Of a stretch of DNA of 64,000 nucleotides, positions 32,250 to 44,200 are shown one piece after another. Under the pieces are notes generated by a model. The model saw only the letters and a list, made by a program, of their open reading frames with translations, was not told the DNA's origin and did no database searches. The position numbers and the translations under genes were made by a program. The stretch is from Kalmusia sp. IMI 367209 (lineage: Eukaryota; Ascomycota; Dothideomycetes; Pleosporales; Didymosphaeriaceae). Numbering within the stretch: the stretch's first letter is position 1; the number at the start of each line of letters is the position of its first letter. The stretch covers positions 496,001-560,000 of the forward strand of contig JAPEUQ010000015.1 of assembly GCA_027946365.1 (NCBI GenBank). Direction: 5' to 3'.

Positions 32250-34421
32250 TCAATCCCACGGAAATTGCGCATTACCAGCATCGCTAGGCTGGCCGATTGT
32301 CGGCTGGGACATATCACCCATACCAGAGAACAAATTATTCCACAACCCATCCTGCATAAGGACATCGACATCAGCGGGATTTGCGTTCGGCCACATCATG
32401 GCGTAGACGTTGTTGATTTGTGTTTGTGGGGACTCTTGCGTGGACTCCAGTGCAGGGTAGTTGGCGATTGTCGTACTGTCAGGAGTTGATCCGGCAGCTT
32501 GATCGTGGACCTGCGGCTGCAAGAATGGTCCGCAAAGTCGCTGGATAACATTGTAGCATTCTTGTGCGCTAGGATTCAAAGTTGAGATGAGCCGCATAGT
32601 GTGCAATGTTTGATTGACTTGGGTGCGCCAGCTTGCAGATGAGGGAGTATTGGGTTCGTTACGGAGACAAACGCATGGAATGAGCGAGGCTTGGAAGAGG
32701 AAGTACAACGCATACCATGCAGACAATCTCGTTGGCGACGTAGAGACCCAAAAGTCGCTGATGGAGGTTATGCTCGCTTCAGCATCTCGAAGGCATCGGC
32801 TGTATGCCTCTTGCACAGCTGGTGGGACTACGTTGCTATTGCTGTTGTCTGGTGCCCTCGCTTGAAGCACACGACGCATCACATAGGGCCTGTACATGAT
32901 GATTCTGAAATTATATAGGCGCCACCACATGATGGCGTGACCCGTAGCAAATTTAGGAGGAATCGACGAGTTTTGGCGGTACCATGATGGCACAGATGAG
33001 TCCCACTTTCCGATCAATGTGTCGTCGAGTCGGACGAGCTCCGTGGCGGATGGAAACGGCATAGATATGACACGAGTGTAGATGTCATTAGTCAACATAT
33101 GGAACCTAGATTGCATAATAACAGCGCTGAAGGTGGTAACATGATCTACCTCGTTAGGGAGAGAACGCGATAGATTAGTCAGTGCCCTATCATTCACATT
33201 CAGTGGCAGAGAAACCTCTACATTGCGATTTGGCCAGGCTAATGGGCGACCAAAGGTGATGGCAGCACCCATGTTGAAGACGAAGATGCACCACCACACA
33301 CGGCGACGAATCTCCATATTGAGGGGTGAAATGTCCCAGTCATGGAATTCTTTGTGCAGCCCAAGACCCATAGCCATGTGAAGTGCCAGCCCAAGGTAGT
33401 TGTAACCGCTGTTAGGCTTATTGCGCTTCTGGAGGTAGTTTGACATAAGCGTGAGGGTCTGTACGAGGGTGATGTTGCCCATCTCTAAGCTCTCAATGGA
33501 CATGTTTGACTTTGCGGCCATGAATAGCCGTCGGTCAGTGTCGGTTGGGGTTGTAGCTGCTGTGAAGTGACCAACAGCGGCAATCATAAAGGCGAGAGCA
33601 TGCCAGCTTCGCCCAGAGGGTCGAGGGATGACCTGCGAATACTGGGCGCGAAATGTAAACTCTTCCACTAACGGATAAGAATTGTGGTATAGGCCAAAGT
33701 AAGCGTCAATGGCTGCATCTAGATCGACTGACCCCATGTCAAGCACATCCCATAGTGGCGTGTCCAACCAGTGTTCAGATAGAGTCGGTGCTGAGGCAAT
33801 TGCTGGCGGATGGGGCAAAGTCTTCTTATAGGAAGCATGCGCGTCGGGGAGTAATAGGCGTAGCATGGCGGCACCCGAGGCAACGCCTAGATAGCCCGCT
33901 TCGTTGTCATCCACCGTCAGCGAGGCCATGCCATCGGCAGCACCCTCGTCTTCGCCTTGCGATGTATGTGTGGCTGCATTCGTCTCGGGGTTCCCCACGT
34001 CCTGCGACTGTTCGTCCCAGCTGAAGTCAGCAGGACCCGACGGAGGGCCTTCAAAGGCAATCGGGGGCTCATCGCTAGGCGTCGCATCGTCCGTTGCGGT
34101 GTCAAGGTCGACGGTGTCCGTGGTCTCGTTGAGTGCCCTTCCCTCGCCATCCAGCTGTTGTAATTGGCGTAGACTTGCTTCAGCTCGGTGTGCGCGAGCT
34201 TCCGCGCGAGCGACCTGTAATTGGGCTCGCCGGAGCTGCTCCTCTACGTGGGTCAAGTACTTGCGCGTCAATGGCGTTCTGCTGTGTCGTTCGTATAAAC
34301 AGTGGCGCCTATTCTTCTTGCAGGGGCCGCATTCGGGTAAAGTCTTGTCGCAGCGCGCCTTGCGCCGTCTGCACTCATTACAGGCTTGGTCGCGATCGGC
34401 GTCACGGATCTCGCTGTCCAT
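32250..34421 (-). CDS. Zn2Cys6 Gal4/Lac9-like transcription factor with fungal-specific TF domain
   Basis: Intronless nuclear regulator of 723 residues. The cluster is C14-x2-C17-x6-C24-x6-C31-x2-C34-x6-C41 (ACNECRRRKARC...), followed by a basic linker RTPLTRKYL like that of Gal4/Lac9 and an Ala/Arg-rich coiled coil (about 55-95) for dimerisation. An acidic Thr/Asp/Pro region covers about 100-190. The fungal-specific middle homology domain starts near residue 235 (DAAIDAYFGLYHNSYPLVEE, RSWHALAFMIAA) and includes NYLQKRNKPNSGYNYLGLAL and RRRVWWCIF. The C-terminus is Asn/Gln/Pro-rich. Position at the end of the dehydrogenase/transporter run suggests it is the pathway-specific regulator. That is an inference from context. 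Confidence 0.92.
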   Translation of the reverse strand: MDSEIRDADRDQACNECRRRKARCDKTLPECGPCKKNRRHCLYERHSRTPLTRKYLTHVEEQLRRAQLQVARAEARAHRAEASLRQLQQLDGEGRALNETTDTVDLDTATDDATPSDEPPIAFEGPPSGPADFSWDEQSQDVGNPETNAATHTSQGEDEGAADGMASLTVDDNEAGYLGVASGAAMLRLLLPDAHASYKKTLPHPPAIASAPTLSEHWLDTPLWDVLDMGSVDLDAAIDAYFGLYHNSYPLVEEFTFRAQYSQVIPRPSGRSWHALAFMIAAVGHFTAATTPTDTDRRLFMAAKSNMSIESLEMGNITLVQTLTLMSNYLQKRNKPNSGYNYLGLALHMAMGLGLHKEFHDWDISPLNMEIRRRVWWCIFVFNMGAAITFGRPLAWPNRNVEVSLPLNVNDRALTNLSRSLPNEVDHVTTFSAVIMQSRFHMLTNDIYTRVISMPFPSATELVRLDDTLIGKWDSSVPSWYRQNSSIPPKFATGHAIMWWRLYNFRIIMYRPYVMRRVLQARAPDNSNSNVVPPAVQEAYSRCLRDAEASITSISDFWVSTSPTRLSAWYALYFLFQASLIPCVCLRNEPNTPSSASWRTQVNQTLHTMRLISTLNPSAQECYNVIQRLCGPFLQPQVHDQAAGSTPDSTTIANYPALESTQESPQTQINNVYAMMWPNANPADVDVLMQDGLWNNLFSGMGDMSQPTIGQPSDAGNAQFPWD

Positions 34422-34817
34422 ATGGGGTATTACTCAGGGTACATCGTCCAGGAAATGCCATCAGTGCGGTGGAATGACAGTCAAAGTTCTGGAGTGGCGG
34501 GGTCATCTGGCCGTGGAAAAGCCGACGCTGGGAACGACCCTGTCGCTTGGCGTAACGCGCGACCCTTGGGTGGCCAAGCCCCCTACAACAACCCTTTATA
34601 CCTAAGAGTCTTTATTCTATTACTATAATTACTATTACTTGATAATCGAATAGGAACTTTAGTACGATTTACTTAAGACTAGGTTGATATCTAGTAGGGA
34701 CTGTAAGGTTGCTATAGTAAAAAGATGCCAAGCGTAGATAATCCACGGAAAACGAACGAGACTACCGGTAAGATGGATAGGAGATTAGGCATAAATCAAT
34801 CTCAAGTCGACAACATT
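34422..34817. other. Intergenic, AT-rich
   Basis: Promoter of the Gal4-like gene on the left and 3' flank of the next minus-strand gene on the right. The middle (about 34590-34730) is strongly AT-rich. No coding feature was recognised. Confidence 0.5.
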
Positions 34818-36025
34818 CTAGAGGCTGCCATCCTTCGCACTCTCGTACTGTTCATCCACAACAGCTCCCTTATTCTCGCTCAAGCGCCTCAACTCGGCAT
34901 CCACGCTATCGAAGGCGCTATTCCAGGCGCCTAGAGCGTGCTGCAAGGGCGTGTTAGGCGTGTCATGGGCGCTAAACTTGATAAGTAGAGCATTGAGTTG
35001 ATTCTGTCTGTCGATATATTCGAAGCGCGGGGTAACGACGTATTTTGGTAGCCCGGTCTTGATTGCGTTGACGATGCTAGTGCGCTGAGCCTCGGTGACG
35101 TAGTTTTCCCCAAAAGAGATGGTGCCGACGAATATACGGCCGACGGTGGCTGCTAAACCATCTGCACCGCCGTCGATGGTAGGTTCAGTGCTGTTATACG
35201 TTGTCAGCCCTTCTGCAATGGTCTTGCTGCATACATTGCTGCATACAAAGCGAAAGGTCTTACCTCGAGCTCTCGAGCGCTGCTATGTCCGCGGCAGCTC
35301 CATAGAAAACTGGAGCCTGCGTAATGGACCATGCTCCTGCAGCGTTGTAGCTGCCGCTGACGTTCGCAGTTTCCATCGGGATAGTGAAAGCGTCGGTAAG
35401 TGCAGAGTCTACCATGGTGCCTGTCGTGACTTGACGTTGGAACCATACAGCCACCTCAAGCTTGGGCACTAGAATTTCAGTAGTGTTTGGTGGTAGGATG
35501 TCCTCAGGAGTAATGTAGACAGGAGTTGCAACGCCTTGTATCTCCTGGTAAAGGATCGCTGCCGCTTCTGGTACGTTATGGAAGAGGAAACCATTCTTGG
35601 GTGCGCTGCCACCTTTCTTGATTGAGGTTGTGGCCCAGTTAAGGAGGTAGAATCCCTCGCCGTAGTTGATTGTCTTGTTGCTGGTTGCGACAGAGATGGT
35701 GGCTATAACTAGGTCAGCCTCTTCGTCGCGTGTCGAAGTATCAAATTCGTACCTCCAGCTGAGAAACCTTTCTTGCCACCAGCCATGCTATATTTATCCT
35801 CCCATTGCACGGTTATCTTGTTGGTGATGGTGTCGGAATAGGCAACGACCTAGAAGGTAAGCGCATGGGTCTGCGGAAAGTGCCTTTACCTACATTGAAC
35901 GTAGTGTCACTTCCAACACTTTGCGATTTCCGGGCGAAGCAGAATTTCCAATTAGAATTGGGGTTTTTGTTGAAATAGTCAACCCATTTCTGGTCGATGG
36001 TAATTTCGAGCTGATATTGGACCAT
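34818..36025 (-). CDS. Four-exon protein of unknown function
   Basis: A 348-residue protein from exons 35894-36025, 35753-35849, 35264-35708 and 34818-35190. The introns are 44, 44 and 73 nt, each GT-AG, and every junction keeps the frame. There is no signal peptide or membrane segment. It starts MVQYQLEITIDQKWVDYF and is rich in short beta-type segments (AYSDTITNKITVQWEDKY, NYGEGFYLLNWATTS) with many Thr/Val/Gly. A helical end follows (ALGAWNSAFDSVDAELRRL). The central part reads as a mostly-beta domain; I do not recognise the family. The intact multi-exon structure shows that it is a real gene. It is not obviously tied to the sugar locus upstream. Confidence 0.75.
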
Positions 36026-38024
36026 TGTGAATGAAAGATCGATGATAAGAGCTTAGGTTTCTCTGTAAAGAAGGAATGAAGCCTGTTCTGGCCCGTGAGC
36101 TGATGTGCCCATGATCATGCTTTATATACTCATCATGTACCACACCCACTTCAGCCAAGATTGCTAGCTTCGGAAAATAGGTCTGGGATCTGATAGCCAC
36201 TTGAGATACCATCGGGATGGTGCACCATGGTTCTGATGGAGTGGAAGCAATGTTTGCGTCTCTGAATGGTTCATCCGTTATTGACTTGTCGTCATATAGC
36301 AGTCAAACCAAAGCCTCATGACCCCGAAGCTGAGATGTGACATTCCAACGAGAAGCGTCTAGACCTTGAGTCCTTCTGTACCTAAGAGCTGTTATGATCC
36401 AGCTAGTGACCAATTCAGAACACCCATTGGTCACGCCTGGATGTGGATGAAATGCTAGCGTGGCTTCGGTAGCTAAATACCAGTGGCGTAGCTGAATTTG
36501 GATATAATTGACCGTATATAAGCTCGGGTATTGAGAAACCCAGCTGTACGGACTACAGTCTAACTACGGTTGTCGCGATCATCCTTGAACATCACCAGGA
36601 GCGCAATGAGGCTGGCATGACCTGTACGTCAAGGAGTTCCGGGACTGAACTGTGCCTGTGGGCCATCACCAAGTATGCATATAGTGTTCTGTGCATCAAA
36701 AACATCATTTTTAGTCTCAGACTTGCCGGGCCGTCCCGCGGCAATAGGCCACTATCCAGAATGGGAAAAGGGTCAGCAGGCCGCATCTTCGAAATATCCT
36801 ACCAAAGTACTCAAGCATGAAAAACCACGGAGGCTGTATGATGAGCATACTAGCAATGCAAGGCCGAGTCAAGCTGCATGCGAGCGCGGCTGAGATCTAG
36901 AAGCTACAGAGTCTATTACGGTTCACTATCGCTTAGTATATCTGTCTTGGGTTTTTCCTATCTCGCACTTTACCTTTCCGGTAGTAATTGTTGCGCTACG
37001 CCGTATCAATATTGCTCTTAGGAGGCTGAGAAAGGAAGTGTGTCATGGTGGCTGGAACGTGAAAGCTGAAGATGGACCTGCTTGTTGGAGGGGGCAAAAA
37101 TGAATTAGGCGGCGTATACTCGCAACAATTGATCTAGAACCCGAAGGAGCGATGAATCCATGATGGCGGTGGTCTGCCTGCTCTGGAACGTCGTCAGAGC
37201 TAAAAGGAGGCTGGCTGAGCAAGACGAAATGACGTACTTCGGCTAAGTTAACTTGATGCAGGGAAAAATGGCGACGACGAAAAGAGTGCTCAGTCTCTTC
37301 TTTCGATAGCGAGGTGGAATTGATTCCTAATCCAGGATCGTCATGCGTAATGACTCTCATCTAAATTGCCTTTGTGTCTACTAGAGTACAGTAGAGTAGC
37401 TATATCGGCTGGCGCAGATTGGGAAGCATGCCCCGTGAGGATCCTACCAGGTAATCAAAGTTCACAGAAAGATCTGCTCAACCTTATATACAATTACCCG
37501 TGTTTCGAAGTAAAGGTAGAGGCGCCACGTTGTAATAGATAATGAGGAGAGCGCTTCTCCTCGCCACTATACCTCATTGTCTCGAGGCAGAGCATGCTCG
37601 AGTGAGACCCTAGCTCAATCCCGATGGCAACCACCGACTTGCGGATAATGTCGTCGAGGCTCTCGTCGATCGTTGCGTCCAAGATGATGTTGGCATCCAG
37701 TCCATTCTGTCCGCAGCAGCTCGCTGCTCCTCGCTTCAGTACCTGCGACCCTAAATACGTCATATCGTGACAGATATTCTCTTCTACCACATGCAGCACC
37801 AGCTCCTAGATATGATTCACTCCGACCGCGGTTAGGCACATTCTAGGTGAGAAGTCTAATAAATCGAACCACGTTAGCACCCGGCTGGTAGTACGATATC
37901 GCAAGTCCAGGATGGTCTGAGAAATAGCTTGTACTTATTTAATGTTAGGCGAGTTACTCATAAGGATACTTCTCTGGGCCCGCGGATATCTTCTTTGAGG
38001 GTGAAGTTGCGATCGAAAGAGACG
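36026..38024. other. Gene-poor stretch
   Basis: About 2 kb without a supportable gene. Frames 36592-36893 and 37043-37360 look random. Frames 37494-37839 (minus) include a mildly coding stretch (NIILDATIDESLDDII) that might be the decayed 3' part of the hydrolase relic at 38025-38450, but no family motif confirms it. Confidence 0.4.
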
Positions 38025-38450
38025 TCACGCCACTGTAGCTAGTACCCCAGTCATGACCGCCAACGATGACCTACGCATCTGGGCCGAGAACCTGCTCCAC
38101 GATTGTTCCGATTTTGGTAGTCATCTCTTTGAGGGTGTAACATGTGAAGGGGTGGGTGCATTGGTTCTAAAGGAACCGAGCATATCAGATGTGAGCACAC
38201 GATAGTCCAAGGATGCGAGAAAGGGGATATGATGGCGCCATCTATAAGAAAAATCAGGAAGTCCGTATAAAAGGAGAATATTATCCTTAAAGTTGGTATT
38301 GGAAGCGGAGTAGGCATGGAGGTATTGATAGGTCTGCCCGCGAACTTTGCTGCAGTGCGATCTTGTTTCATTAACAGCTCTGGGGACCTTATTCAGCAAT
38401 GACTGTAGAAAGTAACGAGAGAAAATACAGAACGTCGTCGTAAGCTTCAT
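38025..38450 (-). pseudogene. Relic of an epoxide-hydrolase-like alpha/beta hydrolase
   Basis: From the ATG at 38450 the minus strand reads a head with SKVRGQTYQYLHAY, then ILLLYGLPDFSYRWR (oxyanion-hole HGFPD region with His replaced by Tyr) and LDYRVLTSDMLG. The frame then shifts into MTTKIGTIVEQVLGPDA, a TAG at 38071-38073, and VIVGGHDWG, the nucleophile-elbow sequence of epoxide hydrolases. No plausible continuation follows. Frameshift, stop and loss of the C-terminal half make it a pseudogene. Confidence 0.7.
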
Positions 38451-39400
38451 CTCAGGTGGGTACAATCAAATTTAGAGGCTTGTCGTACCTACTTGCTGTC
38501 TGACTTATACAACTACGGCTGTGACCATTCCAAGAATGCAGGTACATTACGACATCACGTGCTTAACTCATTCAGCTCGTGTACTCATTCACCATCAGTA
38601 AGAATGAATTGACTCATGTCAGATTTGAGGAAGAATGACCAATCATGGTCGGTACAGTGCGTGTGTTGGGCCCGCTGGTTACCAAGAGACTATTGCTAAG
38701 CATACAGTGATAATTCGAAGGTCAACCCATGTAGGGACTATATATTTTCCATTACTGCTTCGCTATACGATTTCCTACAATGTATCGCTCGCCCTATGGT
38801 CATGTAATCCTACTTAGCTGAAATTTCTTCACTCAACTACCAGATGAATCATTTCCTTCGATAAAACGATGAATGGTTGAGTGAAAAAATTGCCCGAACA
38901 AAAAGGCTAATAGAACATAGCTTTCTCCATCGGCCCAGCTTACGGTTTCCATGTAGCCATCTTCTCCTTTCATTTACTTAATCCGATCGTCCCAAACTAG
39001 AATGACAGGAAGGTTCAGTTCAGTCTTCTGAAAATCCACGTCGTGTGCAGCATACCTAACCGAGTCGCGACATGACACAATGATAAAGCCAAACCTCGGG
39101 TGCAGCAAACTGGGAAAATACCTACTGAAGCTATGCGGTAGTGCATCACAATGAGCAAACTGGACGATTGAAAGGCCTTCTAGCTCCCTGTTTGGGTAGA
39201 GGCTCCACTTGGTCACATACGACCAGGCCACGAAGATTCGGCGGCTTAAATAATCTGAGAGAGTAACAAAGGATCAGCCAGTGGTCAAAGTTATGTACAT
39301 AAGATAGACAATGACAGAACTATAGGAATAAAATTAAAGCAACGCACGCGCACAATTAACGACAGTTGGAACAGCCAGACTATCATATATACCAACTCCC
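38451..39400. other. Intergenic with one orphan coding-like block
   Basis: Mostly featureless. A minus-strand block at about 38974-39267 reads well (DYLSRRIFVAWSYVTKW, CDALPHSFSRYFPSLL, HPRFGFIIV) and is preceded by a CTCTCAG acceptor. I could not attach any upstream exon, since the OPT relic ends at 39401. It may be the tail of another decayed gene. Confidence 0.35.
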
Positions 39401-42259
39401 TTACCAAATGTTCGGCCCGAATGTCTGCCCTTCAGATATCGGACTCTGAACAGCCGTATTCTGCGCGTCCATTGTGGTTGAAATGACTGTATTTACCCTA
39501 TACAATCATAAGTCAGCAGGAAACGCTCCTTTCAAGCTCAACTAGTACCTACCACCACTGCGGTGCGCCAATCTTATTAAGGGTAAAGATAAAGAAGATC
39601 GTGAGCGTACTAATCGCCAGTCCAGTATCCAAACCCACAGCCGTCAAGTACTTTAGTCTCGACCACCACCTGAAATACCTCGTCCTCACATACTTCTGGA
39701 ACACGAACCCCACAATTGCCCAAGTGAGAAAATTGAGCGGGCTAGCAGGCTGGATGGTCTGATCGCTGCCGAATATGAGGGGCGTCATGACGAAGCGAAG
39801 AGGGTGGATCTTCTTGCTAGAGTAATATAGGATTACCATAACGAGCGCGCCAGCTAGGAAGAAGATGAGGAGCGCTAAGTAGATCTGGCCAGGGCTGAAC
39901 ATGCGCTGGGGTCCGAGGGGACCCCAGATTATAGAAGCTAAATAGAAGACCCGACCCTCAGGGCAGGAGAAGCGCTGTTTTTGGGAAAGCTCGCAAACGT
40001 CTTCGATGTTATTTAGGGCAAAATTCAAAACCACTAATTTGAATGTTTACAAGATTGAGGAGAGGGAGGAATGCTAATACATACCGGTTTGGACAAAACA
40101 TGAGAGTGTTGTTGCGACTACCTGCGCGGCAAACATGGTCCGAGGTGGAATCTTCATGTAGTGGCCGCTGTTTGGAAAAATGTAAGCGTATCTGACCAGG
40201 ACGGAGGCGAATCTACTCAATATTTCAAGTCGCCGACGAAGCCCAACGCGCTACTTGCCGTAATATAGCCATACGTCTTGAGCATCATCAACGCGAGGAG
40301 CTTTCCGGGCTGCATATAACCCATGATGAACTCGGTAATTACGTTCAGCCCAATCTGCAAATTCTTGATCGCTTGAATGATGCCAATCGGAAGCGCCATG
40401 AGCGTAGAAAAGGCGATAGCAATGAGAAAGGCCCACCATGTGAACTCAGTCGGATATGCCAATACAGTCACCAGGGAAAGGACAAACATCAGCAGGAACA
40501 GCGCTCCATACCACCACTCTGGTGCCTCTTTGTACTTCTACATAAGATTCATGTGTATGTCTGGTTTCTCATGCAGGGAATTTTTGAATTGGCCGGTAAT
40601 TAGATGTCTATGATTTAGGTATGTGTAGACAACGACAGATGCAATGGTGGCAAATGACAGTCCGTAGCTAAGAGCAAATATGGTTCAAAGAAACAAATGA
40701 GAGTATTCTTTATAAGCTTGCTCGTTCAGTGTTAGTTGCAGTGTTGTGACTCGAGAGCGATTATATGCCAGTCCCATATTGTCGTAGGTAGTCGAATCAC
40801 TAGAATGTTTAGCCAATGAGCTTTGCTAGAAAGAGCGACGTATTCTCACCTAATAGGCAGATGTGTAGCGAACCATGCGCCACTAGAATGCAGGCCCAGC
40901 GATCCGCATATATAAAATAAGAAAACAAACACCGAGAAGAATATTAGCAGGAAGTATCATGGAATTACCAGTGAAACCCGTTATTGTAGTCCAATCGAGC
41001 GTCAAAGGAAGTAGGCCCAAGCCAGAAGTGCCACCAAAAACCTAATTCACAACCGGATTTTGGGGGAAGATCCATGTAATGAAAACAAAGGTGCTCAGGA
41101 ACTGCGAAGCATAAACATAATCATGCACTTGATGTGACGTGTCTTACCTGCGTAAAGAAACCATGGATCCAATAGTAAGCATAGGAAGCCAGAAGGACAA
41201 CTCCGAATCACTTGTTCATATTACCATCAAAGACCGTTGGATCTAGGTCCTCTTCCTTTTCGTGCATCGCGTGCAAAAGAGTCACGCTGACCAAATTAAT
41301 TGGCCAGATCATAGCAGCTGGGTGGACAAGGAAGCGTCTCATTATACCAGCAATGCCGTAGCCCACGCTCGATGTCGTTATTGTGAGAAGAAGCTGGAAG
41401 ACAATGCCTAAGTCTTGTTTGTAAAATATCTTCTGCGCCAGTATGATATCGTTCGCGTACGCGGTACCAAAGGAAACATTAGCCATGACGACGATGATTG
41501 CATGTTCTTTGACATTGAACGGTCTCGGATTGAGATTCCAGCCGTGCCGGACGTTGTGTACTCCGTCTAAGGTATGAATTTAGCCCATGCGTTCCCGAAC
41601 ACGCACGCAACTAGCTGTCAATCAATCAATGGAATTCCATGATCAAGGATGGATGGCGGCACGTACCTGGACAACAATAACACCGATGCCGATGACAGGA
41701 TTCCTCAGAGAGAAGATGATGTTGACTGCCGCTCCGAAAAAAGCCAACAGAAATCCAATGACCCAAGCGCGAATGGTATTGGCCAGAAAATCTTCGTCAT
41801 AGTTTGTGACGGTTTCTGTCAGTGAGGCTCTTGATGTAGAGCTTTCACTAAATTGTAGGATTAATAAGGCAAAAGCGGGTCTTTCGGAATCGGCTACGCA
41901 AAGCGCCGAACTGAAGCATATAAGAACCGCCCACAGTAGTTTTCACAACAGACAGAATTGATCTTTTTCAGAATCCTCTTCTCCCTCACATAGTTTGGCA
42001 CCGCGGCACAAACTTCTTCGTAGGGGGAAGTTTTTCTCTCACAATCGGTGTCCTTGCCGATAGTAATCTCGTCCGCATACACTGACGCCTTATCCTTCCG
42101 TATGGAGACGCTGTCTGTGCTGTATAGAGATGATCAGTCTTGCTCTTGCAGGTTGAGGTCCCATGTAGTTAGCCTTTTCTCCAATGCTTCCAGTGGGGTT
42201 GACTTCTTCGAAAGAATACTAGAGGAGGTGGACCATCTCATTTCCTCCTTATTAGACAT
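39401..42259 (-). pseudogene. Decayed OPT-family oligopeptide transporter
   Basis: An entire small-oligopeptide-transporter gene can be followed on the minus strand. In order it shows SPYEEVCAAVPNY, ANTIRAWVIGFLLAFFGAAVNIIFSLRNP, NVRHGWNLNPRPFNVKEHA, DLDPTVFDGNM, WIFPQNPVVN, GLGLLPLTLDWTTITGFTG, KEAPEWWYGALFLL and IMGYMQPGKLLALMMLK. It ends with GQTFGPNIW and a normal stop at 39401-39403. Internal stops break it at 41208-41210 (TGA), 41042-41044 (TAG replacing the Gln of VVNQ), 40685-40687 (TGA) and 40538-40540 (TAG before KYKEAPEWW). At least one single-base frameshift lies in the segment before FYICGSLGLH. All four stops can arise from single C-to-T or G-to-A changes. No functional protein is possible. 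Confidence 0.85.
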
Positions 42260-43385
42260 TGTGATATTACGAAAGAGCAGGTCTCGGGTCCAGCCCACAC
42301 GCCCTACTGATGATTAAGATTATTGTTGTATGCAATGTAAAAGTTCAGCTCTCCAAAGACCAAAAGAGAGATCAATCGAGGACATTAAGGCGAAAACCAA
42401 GAAGAAAAGCACAGCTACTGCTGCTACTCGGTATTTGCAGATCCCGCTTTAGACAGCTTCATCGAGTGCTTCATCCTTATCAGTGGCCTCTTAGTACAGC
42501 AAAGTGCTCTACTGTGACCCATTATGCATCAAATGTGGTCAAAGGTGCGACAGGATGGAAGATCAAATCGCCAAGTCAGACCGAGCTATCTGCAAATGAT
42601 TGCTCAGGAATGGAGTTCTCCGAGCTGTGGCGTCTATCAGAACGCAGTCCGATGGTTTCACTCCCCATAATGGTGCGTATCACACCTTTTCCCCCCGGGA
42701 TGGTCGAACCTCCGATATTTCGATACCAGTAGCCTGGAATAAAACTCCGACAAGAGCAACAGGTGGAAGCGGAGAGGACGAGGGTAGAGGAGACTGGCTA
42801 GAGTGAAGGTCTGGCCTTCAACTGCCTCACATAGCACTAGCCTGACAGATTTAGTGTCGTCCAAGCTTGTTCGCGATAACAAGCAAATGCATATCTACAT
42901 ATGACGGAGGCACACGGGGATCTTTTCTAGTAGCTGCCGTAATATTGTTTTTCATTGGGAAGTCACCGGTATCGACGGGATGCAAATTGACACCCGGATG
43001 ACGCTGATCCTATGAAGTCCAAATACATTTTGAGATGATGTTCGTAATGCTCGTGACAGATGGACGCGTAAATAGTCTAGTAGAGTGGTTGTCGCATGTG
43101 GGTCGCAGCTGTCTCATCATTTGGGTTTGACCTGTTGCGTGGGCTAACGAAGGATACACGTCACGATAAGCGATAACGATCCTATAGTTAGACATGTGAA
43201 GCTCCCTCATCATGCAAAAAATTGTTGACAGGAGAGAGGAAGGATCAATAGAGAAATTGAAACGAAGGGTCTTGGTTCGCGCGTTTATTGATAACACCCT
43301 GCCTACTCGTCAGTCTCTCCCCATTCCACCCCCACGTGTCCCTTCCTGTCTCAAGCACACTGGCCATCCTTCTTTCCACACCTGA
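42260..43385. other. Intergenic, no gene supported
   Basis: Contains the upstream flank of the OPT relic and the 3' flank of the alpha/beta hydrolase. A minus-strand stretch at about 42640-42740 (GGSTIPGGKGVIRTIMGS) looks mildly coding but has no partner. Other frames are unconvincing. Confidence 0.4.
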
Positions 43386-44200
43386 TCAAAGACCTGCGAC
43401 CTCGAGACAAATATTCACAATTTCGCTCGAGCTAGCCAACATTGTGACATGATCGCCTTGTTCAAGGATCACTTTCCGCAGTCCCTTTGCACCTGTCTTC
43501 TGCGCCTCCTCGAAGCTCTACGCGCAGGGAGAAATCAATCAGCATGTGATCAAGCAAGGAATAAATTCAAATGCACATTACTCACCTCAATTTGTGTCTG
43601 AGGGTTCAAGGCAAGATCCTTGCCCGCGACCACTGTCGTCGTCGGTACAGTTTCCCAAGCGGTGAAGGTCAACGGCTCTACCAACGCTCTCACGCTCTGT
43701 TGCCAAATCATATTCCCATATCTCAAACCGTCTTCTTCCGATAAGCTTCCAAAGAAGGCTTTATACGCCATTTCGCCAGGCGGGGCTTCGATCCATTCAT
43801 TCTCCTCCGGAATGGGCACTTGGTCACCGACGAGATCTTTCATTGTTTGACCCTTTTTAGCAAACAACGAGGCAATGAGTATGATGTGCTTCAGTTGGCC
43901 TCCTTCTCCGCGATCAGCCCTCGTGAGACCCTTGCTCGATTCTTGGGCGACGAAGCCGCCGTAAGAGTTGCCTGCGATAACGAGATCCTTTCCGGAATCG
44001 AGTATGGCAGCGGCTTTGGCACGGACGTGAGAGGCGTCGTCTTCTAGCCCAGGTGCGCCGGATTTCTTCCCAGAAGAAGGCAAATCCACGTATATTGCTT
44101 CATGTCCAAGAGCTTGGAGCTTCTCCGTGACGTAGTGATTGTAGTATCCCGGGCACCAGGCACCGGGGATGAACAGAAAAGCAGTTTTAGAACCCGACAT
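43386..44200 (-). CDS. Alpha/beta hydrolase (AB_hydrolase_6 type)
   Basis: A 248-residue soluble hydrolase in two exons, 43586-44200 and 43386-43517, intron 43518-43585 (68 nt, phase 0). The start is set at ATG 44200 (MSGSKTAFLFIPGAW), because related proteins begin just before the IPGAW oxyanion-hole strand; the open frame continues upstream to 44389. Other features are the GHEAIYVDLPSSG turn, the nucleophile elbow GNSYGG (catalytic Ser) and the C-terminal exon with LEQGDHVTML, supplying the catalytic His. Small fungal enzymes of this group hydrolyse esters or lactones; the substrate is unknown. The gene is intact, in contrast to the hydrolase relic at 38025-38450. Confidence 0.88.

Noticed and set aside
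33904..34605. 233-codon plus-strand frame
   Set aside because: Antisense of the Gal4-like regulator's 5' region; no domain and no start context.
38974..39267. Coding-like block after a splice-acceptor-like sequence
   Set aside because: Could not be joined to any upstream exon, and the frame ends in a stop; left as a possible relic.
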